DNA of 64,000 bases from VRUE01 sp963728045 (GTDB taxonomy: Bacteria > Actinomycetota > Thermoleophilia > Solirubrobacterales > 70-9), in assembly GCA_963728045.1 (NCBI GenBank), contig CAVSIE010000002.1:992001-1056000 (forward strand), given 5' to 3'. Positions within the stretch are counted from its first letter, which is position 1; each line of letters opens with the position of its first letter. Below the pieces are notes generated by a model. It saw only the letters and a list, made by a program, of their open reading frames with translations. It searched no databases and was not told where the DNA came from. Of this stretch, positions 32,316 to 41,618 are shown piece by piece. The position numbers and the translations under genes were made by a program.

Positions 32316-33823
32316 TGGGCCGGCTGCCGGAGCGAGACACCAGAGCGGGCGCCAACAAGGAGGGCGGCTTCAGGTGGCGGCCCAGCAACGCGACGATCGC
32401 GGTGATCTTCCTACTCATCTTCACCGTCGGCCCCTACCTCGCGTTCACCAAACACATCCCCTTCACCAGCTACGGCTACGAGCTCAAGGCGACCTTCGCC
32501 AACGGCGTCAACATCGCCAAAAACTCGCCCGTCCGGATCGCGGGCGTCGATGTCGGAAAAGTGATCTCGACCGAGCGCGACGGCGACGCCGCAACGGTCA
32601 CCTTCACCGTCACCGACAAGGGCCGTCCGATTCACGAGGACGCCTTCGCCCAGATCCGTCCGCGGATCTTCCTCGAGGGCAACTTCTTCGTAGACCTCTA
32701 CCCGGGCAGCCCCAGCGCCCCAGAGATGGACAGTGGTGGCGCGATCCCGATCAGCCACACCTCGACGACCGTGCAGCTCGACGAGATCCTGACCGCGCTG
32801 CAGGCGCCGGTGCGGGCCGACTTCAGCCGCGTGCTGGAGGGCATCGGCACCGCCCTCAACCATGAGCCGACCGCCGCCGAAGACGCCACCCAGCTGCCCG
32901 AGGTGCAGGGCAAGACCGGCGGCGAGGCGCTCAACGGAGCCCTCCTCTACGGCGGCGACGCCGGCCGCTACAGCGCCCAGGTGACCAACGCCCTGCTCGG
33001 CGCCCGCCCGGGCGACCTCTCTCGCTTGGTCGCCGGCGCCGGCCGCTTCTTCGGCGCGCTCGCCGCCAGCGAGGAGGAGCTCGAAGGCCTGATCGTCAAC
33101 TTCGACCTCTTCACCGGCGCGCTCGCCGCCCAGTCCTCCAACCTGAGCACCACGGTTAACCGCCTGGCGCCGACCCTGAGCGAGGCCCGCGCTTCCTTTG
33201 CCAGCCTCAACGAGGCGCTGCCGCCGCTGCGCGCCTGGGCGATAGAGATGCGCCCCGCGATCGCCGAGCTGCCCGGGCTGATCGACGCTGCTGAGCCCTG
33301 GACCGAGCAGGCCTACCCGCTGCTCTCGGGTCGCGAGCTGGGCGGGACGGCCCGGCTGCTCGAGGAAGCGACGCCGGGGCTGGCCGGATCTGCTCAGCTC
33401 GGCAAGGCGCTCGTCCTGCCGCAGATCAACCGGATCAGCCTTTGCACGAGCCAGGTGATCGTGCCCACCGGCAACCAGACGATCAACGATCAGTTCAGCA
33501 CCGGCGGCCCCAACTACCGTGAGTTCTTCTACATGCTCGCCAACTTCTCCGGCTGGGGCCAGAGCATCGACGGCAACGGCTCCTTCCTTCGCATCCAGCC
33601 CGGCGGCGGCGACACCCTGGTCAGCGCCGACAATCCCTTCGGCAACCTGACCACCGACAGGGTCGACTTTGCCCACACGATCACCGCTCCAAGCGGCACC
33701 CAGCCCCAGCTGGCCGCCCGCCCGCCGAAGAAGCCGGGCGTGCGCTGCGACGGAAACCCGGTCCCCGACGTCAACGGGCCCCTCGGCCAGGTGGGCCCAC
33801 CGACCCCGGCGGCGACCCCATGA
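32315..33823 (+). CDS. Mce family protein, fourth gene
   Basis: A 502-residue Mce protein: a membrane helix at about residues 27-44 (TIAVIFLLIFTVGPYLAF), MlaD domain with LKATFANGVNIAKNSPVRIAGVDVGKV, a helical needle region and a Pro-rich end. A cysteine near RISLCTSQV is in a position also seen in the third and sixth Mce proteins, possibly a conserved disulfide site. Stop overlaps the fifth gene's ATG. Confidence 0.9.
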   Translation: MGRLPERDTRAGANKEGGFRWRPSNATIAVIFLLIFTVGPYLAFTKHIPFTSYGYELKATFANGVNIAKNSPVRIAGVDVGKVISTERDGDAATVTFTVTDKGRPIHEDAFAQIRPRIFLEGNFFVDLYPGSPSAPEMDSGGAIPISHTSTTVQLDEILTALQAPVRADFSRVLEGIGTALNHEPTAAEDATQLPEVQGKTGGEALNGALLYGGDAGRYSAQVTNALLGARPGDLSRLVAGAGRFFGALAASEEELEGLIVNFDLFTGALAAQSSNLSTTVNRLAPTLSEARASFASLNEALPPLRAWAIEMRPAIAELPGLIDAAEPWTEQAYPLLSGRELGGTARLLEEATPGLAGSAQLGKALVLPQINRISLCTSQVIVPTGNQTINDQFSTGGPNYREFFYMLANFSGWGQSIDGNGSFLRIQPGGGDTLVSADNPFGNLTTDRVDFAHTITAPSGTQPQLAARPPKKPGVRCDGNPVPDVNGPLGQVGPPTPAATP

Positions 33824-35253
33824 GCACCGAGCCCCGCAGAAGCCGCTGGCGGCACTTCCGCGCCTCGCTGTCCCGCCAGTCGCGCGGCCGCAGCAAGGAC
33901 ACGATCGCGATCGTCCTGCTCACCATCGCCGGGATCGTGATGACGCTCTGGATCTTCACCCAGCAGAAAGCCTCGCTGCCCTCGTGGGCGCCCCTCGTCG
34001 GCGAAGACTTCGCCCACCTCACGGGTGAATTCAGCGTCGCCCAGGCGGTCACGCCCGGCCAGGGCCAGGCGGTCGACATCGCCGGGATCCAGGTCGGCAA
34101 GGTGACCTCGGTCGACCTCGAGGATGGGAGGGCCGTGGTCGGGATGGACGTCGAGCCCGAGTACCTGGAGCTGGTCCACCCCAACGCGACCCTGCTGCTG
34201 CGGCCCAAAACCAACCTCAACGACATGGTCGTCGAGATCGACCCCGGCGCCGGCAAAGGCCATATCGAGGACGGGCACAACTTCCCGCTCTCCCGCACCG
34301 AACCCAACGTCAACCTCGACGCCTTCTTCGCCACCCTGGACGCCGACACGCGCCAGTACATCCAGCTGCTCGTCGCCGGCGGCGCCGAGGGGATCGGCGG
34401 CCGCGGGCGCCAGCTCTCCGGCGCCCTCCGTCGCTTTCAGCCCTTCGTCCACTACGTCGCCGACCTCAACCGGGCGGTGGCGCAGCGACGCGTCGCGCTG
34501 GCGCGGGCGATCCACTACTTCAGCCTGCTGACCACGGAGCTGGGCCGCCGCGACGCCCAGGTCGAACGCTTCGTCCGCGGCTCGCGGGCCGGGCTCGCCA
34601 GCTTCGCCAACGAGCAGCAGAAGGTCCAGGAGTCGCTGATCGAGCTGCCGGCAACGCTGGCCGCGGCCCAGGCCGGCTTCGCCAGCTCGGACCGCTTCTC
34701 GACCATCGCCAGGCCCGCCCTGCTCTCGCTCATCCCCCAGGCGCAGGCGCTGGGGCCGGCCTTCGACGCGACCAGGCGCCTCTTCGAGGAGACCACGGCG
34801 CCGATCCGCGACCAGATTCGGCCCTTTACTCGCCAGATCCGGCCCGTCCTCAACCTCACCCAGCAGAGCGCGACGCCGTTCGAAAAGTCGCTGCGCGGCT
34901 TCGGCAGCTCGCTCGGCGCCTTCAACAGCTTCCTCAACACGCTCGCCTTCAACCCGAAAGGCCCGCGTGAGAGCTATCTCTTCTACCTGCCGTGGGTCAA
35001 CCACAACATCAACGCCACCTACAACCTCGACGACCCAGCTGGGTCGATCGCCCGCGGCCTGGTGATGATCTCCTGCAACGGCGCCTTCCTCGCCGAGGGC
35101 GTCGGCAACATTAAGCCGTTCCTGAAGACCATCCTGCAGGGCGCGAACATACCCCGGGCTGACCAGCTGCCGGTGATCCCCCCCGATCCGGTAGCCCTCG
35201 AACAATCCGGCGACGGCGCCTCGAGATGCGGCCCTGAACTGGCGGGACCATGA
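33820..35253 (+). CDS. Mce family protein, fifth gene
   Basis: A 477-residue Mce protein. A basic cytoplasmic N-terminus (RRSRWRHFRASLSRQSRGRSK) precedes the membrane helix TIAIVLLTIAGIVMTLWIF and the MlaD domain with GEFSVAQAVTPGQGQAVDIAGIQVGKV. The helical region includes the QTRLF-like blocks shared by the cluster. Overlaps both neighbours by four bases. Confidence 0.9.
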   Translation: MSTEPRRSRWRHFRASLSRQSRGRSKDTIAIVLLTIAGIVMTLWIFTQQKASLPSWAPLVGEDFAHLTGEFSVAQAVTPGQGQAVDIAGIQVGKVTSVDLEDGRAVVGMDVEPEYLELVHPNATLLLRPKTNLNDMVVEIDPGAGKGHIEDGHNFPLSRTEPNVNLDAFFATLDADTRQYIQLLVAGGAEGIGGRGRQLSGALRRFQPFVHYVADLNRAVAQRRVALARAIHYFSLLTTELGRRDAQVERFVRGSRAGLASFANEQQKVQESLIELPATLAAAQAGFASSDRFSTIARPALLSLIPQAQALGPAFDATRRLFEETTAPIRDQIRPFTRQIRPVLNLTQQSATPFEKSLRGFGSSLGAFNSFLNTLAFNPKGPRESYLFYLPWVNHNINATYNLDDPAGSIARGLVMISCNGAFLAEGVGNIKPFLKTILQGANIPRADQLPVIPPDPVALEQSGDGASRCGPELAGP

Positions 35254-36821
35254 GCAAGCAAGCACCCAGCACAGCCCAACTCCTCGCCATCGTCGGCTTC
35301 GCGCTGTCCTGCTTCGGGATCCTGCTCTTCCTCTGGATCACCTTCGGCGGCCCGACCCCCTTCAAGGCCAAGTCCTACGAGCTGAAGATTCCCTTCCGCG
35401 AGGCCACCCAGCTGGCCCAGCAGTCCGACGTGCGGATCTCCGGCGTCTCGGTCGGCAAGGTGCAGTCGATCGGGCTCACCCCCGATGGCAAACAGGCGCT
35501 GGCGACGATCGCGCTCGAGAACCGCTACGCGCCGATCCCGGAGGGCTCCCGCGCCGTCCTGCGCACCAAGACGCTGCTCGGCGAGACCTACGTCGAGCTG
35601 ACCCCCAGTGACGGCGAGTCGGAGATGCTCGCCGACGGCGGCGCCCTGCCCGCTGCCAACGTCGCCGACTCGGTCCAGCTCGACGAGATCTTCCGCACCT
35701 TCGACCCGCAGACGCGGGCGGCCTTCCAGACCTGGATGCGAGACGCTGCACTCTCGATCGAGGGCCGTGGCGGCGACCTCTCCTACGCGTTCAGCCAGCT
35801 CGAACCGTTCTTCACCGAGTTCGACAAACTCTTCCGCGTCCTCGACACCCAGCGCCGTGCTGTCGGCCAGCTCTTCAGCAACGGCGCGATCAGCCTGCGG
35901 GCGCTGCGCGGCCGCGAAGGCGAGCTGGCAAACCTGATCGACAGCTCCAACGCGGTCTTCCAGACGACCGCCGCGCGCGACCGTGAGATCGAAGCCCTGT
36001 TCCGCGCCTTCCCGACCTTCCTCGACGAGTCGAAACTGACCCTCGAGCGCCTCGAAAGCTTCGCCCGCAACACCGATCCGGTGATCCGCCAGCTGGTGCC
36101 GGCGGCGGAAGAGCTCTCCCCGACCCTGATCGCCTTCTCCAGGTTCGCCCCCAACGCGAAGGGATTCTTCGAAGGCCTCGGGCCGGTGATCGACCGCGCC
36201 CCGTCGGGCTTCTCAGCCCTGCGCAGGTTCTTCCGCGACGAGTTTCCACCCTTCCTGCGAGCCCTGGACCCGTTCCTGCGCAACCTCAACCCGATCGTCA
36301 GCGGCGCCAGCCTCTACAGGCGTGAGTTGAGCGCGGCAATGGCGAACGTCGCGGCTCTCACGAACGCGCGGCTACCGAACAACCGACAAGGCATCCAGGT
36401 CCACTACCTGAGGGTGCTGCCCGTTCTCGGGCCCGAATCGCTCTCGACCTATCCCCGGCGCCTAACCAGCAACCGCAACAGCGCCTACAGCCTGCCGCTC
36501 GCCACCCAGCGGCTGGCCGAAGGCCTGCTCAGCTTCGACACGAGCCAGTGCAGCGCGGGCGCCGTCGCCTCGCTCAACCCGGAAAGCGCCAAAGACCCCG
36601 CCTTCGCGGGCCGGATCGCCGAAAACAACAGAACGGCCGCGGAAAACGAAAAAAGATCAGCCGAATTCTTCGCCCGGCTGAAAAAGTACGCCTTCGCTGA
36701 ACAGAGTGGCTCAGCCTCGATCCCAGCACCGGCTTGTGCCCAGCAGCCGCCCTTCAGCCCACTGGGCAAAGAAGGCCCCCCCACCGCCTACCAGCAGACA
36801 TACGCCCAGCAGGGCGAGTAG
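35250..36821 (+). CDS. Mce family protein, sixth gene
   Basis: A 523-residue Mce protein, last of the six: membrane helix LLAIVGFALSCFGILLFLWI, MlaD domain (LKIPFREATQLAQQSDVRISGVSVGKV), helical MCE region and a C-terminal segment rich in AAA/GAA codons. No YrbE-type permease or Mce-associated ATPase is found next to the cluster in this window. Its stop overlaps by two bases the 3' end of a tRNA-like gene on the other strand. Confidence 0.9.
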   Translation: MSKQAPSTAQLLAIVGFALSCFGILLFLWITFGGPTPFKAKSYELKIPFREATQLAQQSDVRISGVSVGKVQSIGLTPDGKQALATIALENRYAPIPEGSRAVLRTKTLLGETYVELTPSDGESEMLADGGALPAANVADSVQLDEIFRTFDPQTRAAFQTWMRDAALSIEGRGGDLSYAFSQLEPFFTEFDKLFRVLDTQRRAVGQLFSNGAISLRALRGREGELANLIDSSNAVFQTTAARDREIEALFRAFPTFLDESKLTLERLESFARNTDPVIRQLVPAAEELSPTLIAFSRFAPNAKGFFEGLGPVIDRAPSGFSALRRFFRDEFPPFLRALDPFLRNLNPIVSGASLYRRELSAAMANVAALTNARLPNNRQGIQVHYLRVLPVLGPESLSTYPRRLTSNRNSAYSLPLATQRLAEGLLSFDTSQCSAGAVASLNPESAKDPAFAGRIAENNRTAAENEKRSAEFFARLKKYAFAEQSGSASIPAPACAQQPPFSPLGKEGPPTAYQQTYAQQGE

Positions 36822-36891
36822 CCAACGGGATTCGAACCCGCGACCTTCGGGCTATGAGCCCGCTGCTTAAGCTCGGCTGGACTACGCTGGC
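36820..36891 (-). tRNA. tRNA-Met-like gene (CAT) with an abnormal D-arm
   Basis: Minus strand, 72 nt. Acceptor GCCAGCG pairs CGTTGGC, anticodon loop CTCATAG sits on a four- to five-pair stem (GCGGG/CCCGA), variable region AGGTC, and a good T-arm GCGGG-TTCGAAT-CCCGT. The D-arm (GTCC...AAGC) makes only two pairs and lacks the usual GG of the D-loop, and the discriminator would be T. It may be a degenerate or atypical tRNA. No CCA is encoded. Confidence 0.55.
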
Positions 36892-36898
36892 GCGTTCG

Positions 36899-36936
36899 TG
36901 GCGCTGAGCAAGGCGTCCTGTACGTAATCAGCGCCA
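36899..36936. repeat. Inverted repeat 5' of the tRNA-like gene
   Basis: TGGCGCTGA (36899-36907) and TCAGCGCCA (36928-36936) form a perfect 9-bp inverted repeat around a 20-base loop, just upstream of the tRNA-like gene on its strand. Role unknown. Confidence 0.4.
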
Positions 36937-37014
36937 ACATGCCGACGCGCTGCCCTTCGAGAGGGTTTGAGCAGCCGCTAGCTCAGTGCGAGGAGTGGGC
37001 TGGACGCGGCCAAA

Positions 37015-37044
37015 AGAAAGGGCGGCCTCGCGGCCGCCCTTTCT
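37015..37044 (-). terminator. Intrinsic terminator of the secreted-protein gene
   Basis: AGAAAGGGCGGC and GCCGCCCTTTCT form a perfect 12-bp stem with a six-base loop. Read on the minus strand it is followed by TTTCTTTT, a proper U-tract, placing it about 30 bases after the stop of the gene at 37076-37837. Confidence 0.8.
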
Positions 37045-37075
37045 ACCCCTGCTTCGTCCTGAGTGGAAACTGACG

Positions 37076-37837
37076 CTAGCCCTTCGGGGTGCAGGACCGG
37101 ACGAAGGTGCCGGTGCCGTTGGTCCCGTCGTCGAAGAGCGCTTTGCTCACGCGGGCGTTGAGATGGCCGTCGGGACACTTGGCCATCGCGTATTTGGTCA
37201 GTTTTTTGTTGACGGTGAACTCGAAATTCATCACCGAGCCGCTTCCGCCCGCAATCGCCGGGATTTTCGAGACGGTGTAGAGGCCGTAGCGGCCTTTGCG
37301 AACTTTGCTGATCGTCGTCGTCGTGATCAGCGCAGTCGGCGCCGGTACGGCTACGTAGGCGTGGATGAAGAGGGTGATCTTCCCGCCTTTCTTACCGCCG
37401 TTGAAGAAGACCAGCGGGCCTCTCGCCGTGAACGGTTTCTGTTCGGGGAATTCGACTTTGACTTCGGTGCTGCCTTCGCCGACGATCGACGGGCCGCATT
37501 GCCTCTTCGCGGTCGTGGTGTCGGTGGCGACGAGTTTCGCCTGCGTGCAGACCGGCAGGCCGGTGACGTCGTTGGCTGCGTTCTTGTCGAATTCGACGAT
37601 CACTTCCCTCAGTGCTGGCGGGTGCGTGCCATCTGCCGTTTTGATGTCGCCGCTGACGTTGAGTTTGACCGGGCTCAGTTTGTTCTTCGGCAGCTTCTTC
37701 GGCGCGAAGTCGCCGTTTACGGTGAGGATAATGTTCCCCATCCGGATGATCGTGGGTTTGGCCGCAATCGCCACGGCGGCGAACGCCACGGCGGCGAACG
37801 CAGCGAGGACGACTGTCCATGTCAAACGCTTGCGCAT
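37076..37837 (-). CDS. Secreted protein of unknown function (paralogue of 23696-24445)
   Basis: A 253-residue exported protein with signal RLTWTVVLAAFAAVAFAAVAIAA. Blocks MGNIILTVNGDFAPKKLPKNK, PPALREVIVEFDKN, GLPVCTQAK, GGKITLFIHAYVAVPA, KIPAIAGGSGSVMNFEFTVNKKL and paired cysteines (MAKCPDG...VRSCTPKG) follow the same order as in the gene at 23696. Its lysine-rich composition and lower GC set it apart from neighbours. It has its own terminator at 37015-37044. The 144 bases upstream of its start hold its likely promoter and no gene. Confidence 0.8.
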   Translation of the reverse strand: MRKRLTWTVVLAAFAAVAFAAVAIAAKPTIIRMGNIILTVNGDFAPKKLPKNKLSPVKLNVSGDIKTADGTHPPALREVIVEFDKNAANDVTGLPVCTQAKLVATDTTTAKRQCGPSIVGEGSTEVKVEFPEQKPFTARGPLVFFNGGKKGGKITLFIHAYVAVPAPTALITTTTISKVRKGRYGLYTVSKIPAIAGGSGSVMNFEFTVNKKLTKYAMAKCPDGHLNARVSKALFDDGTNGTGTFVRSCTPKG

Positions 37838-37981
37838 GTCCCTATATCTCTCCTTTGTGGCCTGCCCCTTTGAGCCCCGGCCTCTCGAAAACTTGGTAAT
37901 GCTTCCTCAGTCCAAGTTACCAACATCCGTCCTTAGGGAAACCTCTTCATCTACAGAAAGAGCGGCCTCGCCCAAGCCGAT

Positions 37982-38671
37982 CTAGCCCTGCAGCATCGAG
38001 AGGCGCGTCCGCTCGCGCTCTTCCGCGGCGCCCTCTGGCCCCAGGAAGGGAAGCGTGATCCAGAACATCAGGTCGGGCAGGCGGCTTGGCAGCCGCGCCG
38101 TGGCGCCGTGGAGGATCTCGCTGTAGAGCAGCTCGTTGATGCCGCCCGCAAGCGAGAGCGCGGTGATCCCCGGCAGCTCCACCGAGGTCTCCGCCCGCCC
38201 GGCGTCGAGAAACCCGGTGAACTGACGCAGCGCCGCGTCCCGTCGCGCCAGCGCTTTCGGTCCCGCCGCGAGCACCTCGACGATCGCGAAGCGAGCCTCG
38301 TCGGGATGCTCGGCCAGGTGTTTGAGCAGTTCGCCGAGGCCTCCGGCGACCCGCTCCGCCCAGGGCGAGCCGGGTTTCGACTCGAATCCTCGCGCTGTGT
38401 CGCCCAGGAGGTTGCCAAGCAGCACGTCGTAGGCAGCCAGGAAGCAATCCTCCTTGCTGACGAACAGCTCATAGAACGTCTTTCTCGATACTCCCGCGAC
38501 CTCGATCACGTCGACGACTCGGGTCTCCGGATAGCCGCGCTCGGAGACCACCTCGATCATCGCCTGCAGGATGCGCTGCCGCTGAGACGCCGTCACAGCC
38601 TCCCGCGTCAGCCCGTGCCGGCCCCTCGGCAGGCGCTCGCTCACTTTAGCCGTGCGTCTACCCGTAGCCAC
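37982..38671 (-). CDS. TetR family transcriptional regulator
   Basis: A 229-residue TetR regulator. The N-terminal helix-turn-helix is ILQAMIEVVSERGYPETRVVDVIEVAGVSRKTFYELFVSKEDCFLAAYD, with the typical TFYELF recognition region; the C-terminal ligand domain is unassigned. The GTG at 38671 is chosen because further upstream codons run into the divergent lipoprotein gene and encode no TetR-like sequence. The 97-base gap to the lipoprotein gene is the likely shared operator region; control of the nearby mce cluster is possible but unproven. Confidence 0.85.
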   Translation of the reverse strand: MATGRRTAKVSERLPRGRHGLTREAVTASQRQRILQAMIEVVSERGYPETRVVDVIEVAGVSRKTFYELFVSKEDCFLAAYDVLLGNLLGDTARGFESKPGSPWAERVAGGLGELLKHLAEHPDEARFAIVEVLAAGPKALARRDAALRQFTGFLDAGRAETSVELPGITALSLAGGINELLYSEILHGATARLPSRLPDLMFWITLPFLGPEGAAEERERTRLSMLQG

Positions 38672-38768
38672 CCACAAAATGTAGAGCAGGAAGCAGAAAA
38701 CCGCGAGTTGTGTACTCCCGAGTCTCCCTGGCAGCAAGCGACCGGAGAGCCTGCATAGAATTCCGGGC

Positions 38769-39383
38769 GTGAGGGGGGGAATTGCCAGGATTTTCATCGC
38801 GGCGACTCTCGTGGTCCTGCTCATCGCTGCGCTCGGCGGCTGCGGGGACGACGAGGACACGACGTCCGCGTCGACCTCCACCGAGGCCGCGCAGCAGAGC
38901 GGGGACGAGCCGAACGACGGAACCGGGGGCGAGCCCGAAAACGCCGACTTCGAGCCGCCTCCGCTGCGCGTCTCCGGCGGCGGCTCCGCCCAGTTCATCG
39001 TCAAAGACGGCGATAACAGCATCGCCAACTTCGGCGAGGAAGGCGACGAGTCGGAGCTCCGTGAAGCTGCGGAGACGGTATACGGCCTCTACGTCGACCG
39101 CGCCGAAGGCGACTGGGCGGGCGCTTGCGCGCGACTGGCGGAGGAACTGCTCGAAAAACTCGAACAGCTCGCCGCCACGTCCGAAGCGAAGAATTGCCCC
39201 GAGTTCCTCGAAGCCTTCACGACCCATCTCTCGGATGCGGCTTGGGCGGAGATTGCGACGGTTGACGCCGCCAGCCTGCGCAACGACGGCAAGCAGGCCT
39301 TCCTCATCTACCGCGGCGCCGGCGACGAGGTCTACGCGATGCCGCTTCTCGCCGAAGACGGGGAGTGGAAGGTGACGGGGCTG

Positions 39384-39404
<21 letters not shown>
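38769..39404 (+). CDS. Lipoprotein of unknown function
   Basis: A 211-residue lipoprotein with signal FIAATLVVLLIAALGGC, lipobox LGGC at residues 22-25, an acidic Thr/Glu/Gly-rich linker, and an alpha-beta domain of about 110 residues (ELREAAETVYGLYVDRAEGDWAGACARLAEELLEKLEQL) resembling DUF4878/NTF2-like lipoproteins in layout. GTG start, divergent from the TetR gene. Its 3' end overlaps the convergent purA end by 21 bases. Confidence 0.75.
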
Positions 39405-40757
<1,353 letters not shown>

Positions 40758-40886
40758 TTCAAGGGAATTCTCCCTGTTTGACGGCGCGCGTGACCGGCGC
40801 ATATCGGCGTCCTCGGTCGCTCGCGTGCAGAGCACGCCACGCTCCCTGCGTCCTTGATCTGCTTGGTCCCGCGCGCCGTCAGCGAA

Positions 40887-41618
40887 TTAGGCGACTTTGC
40901 CGTAGCGGCGGTCCGCCCCGAACAACGGTATTTCGTCGCAGATCTGGCTCAATCGAGAGACAGTTCGACTGCCGATCTGCTCCTCGAGATCCTCGTGCGG
41001 GAGGTTGGTGGTGACCAGCACCGATCGCTGTGCCTCGTAGCGCTCGTTGATGATTGCGTAAAGCTGCTCGAGAACCCAATCGCTGCGTTTCTCGACGCCG
41101 AGGTCGTCGATGTGGAGCAGATCGACTGCGGTCAGGCGCTCGAAGAAGGCAAGGTAAGAGTCTCCACCTGGTTCCGAGTCATAGGTGCGGCGGATACGCG
41201 CTAGGAGCTTTGGCAGCGAATAGATCGCAACCGAGTGCCCTGTCTCCAGCGCGGCCTTGGATACCAGCATCGCCAGCGTCGTCTTACCCGTCCCGGTGTC
41301 GCCGAACAGCCATAGGCCTTTCCCGGCGTCCAGCCGATCATCCAGCTCGTCGATGAACCTCCGCACCTCGGCAACGGCAGCCTTGGTCTCCAAGCCTCGC
41401 GTCATGTCGCTGACCGGCGGGCGATCGAAGGAGACGCCGCGGTAGCGCGGCGGGATCACCGAGGCGACGCCGCGGCTGCGGCCGCGCTTGAGCCGTTGCT
41501 CGCGACACTCGCAGGGCCGCGCCACGTCCTCGGGGCCGAGGATCCAGCCGGAGCCGTCGCAGACGCCGTGCGGGCAGGCCTGTTCGCGAAACGGCTCACT
41601 GCGGGCGATCGCCGCCAC
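40887..41618 (-). CDS. DnaC/DnaI-like ATPase (putative helicase loader)
   Basis: A 243-residue AAA+ ATPase of the DnaC/IstB type. An N-terminal Cys cluster (CPHGVCDGSGW...CEC) suggests a zinc site as in DnaI; Walker A is FGDTGTGKTTLA and Walker B LLHIDDLGVEK, followed by sensor TTNLPHEDLEEQ. It starts one base from the dnaB stop, so it is likely the loader for that helicase; no transposase is adjacent, arguing against IstB. Most Actinobacteria use DciA instead, making this pairing notable. Confidence 0.82.
   Translation of the reverse strand: MAAIARSEPFREQACPHGVCDGSGWILGPEDVARPCECREQRLKRGRSRGVASVIPPRYRGVSFDRPPVSDMTRGLETKAAVAEVRRFIDELDDRLDAGKGLWLFGDTGTGKTTLAMLVSKAALETGHSVAIYSLPKLLARIRRTYDSEPGGDSYLAFFERLTAVDLLHIDDLGVEKRSDWVLEQLYAIINERYEAQRSVLVTTNLPHEDLEEQIGSRTVSRLSQICDEIPLFGADRRYGKVA

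Noticed and set aside
32411..35265. Long minus-strand open frames opposite the mce genes (up to 578 codons)
   Set aside because: They mirror the GC-rich codon structure of the mce genes, lack family motifs and have no independent start context.
40887..41618. IstB helper of an IS21-type element
   Set aside because: The ATPase resembles IstB in its core, but there is no IstA transposase or terminal repeat, and it is coupled to dnaB.
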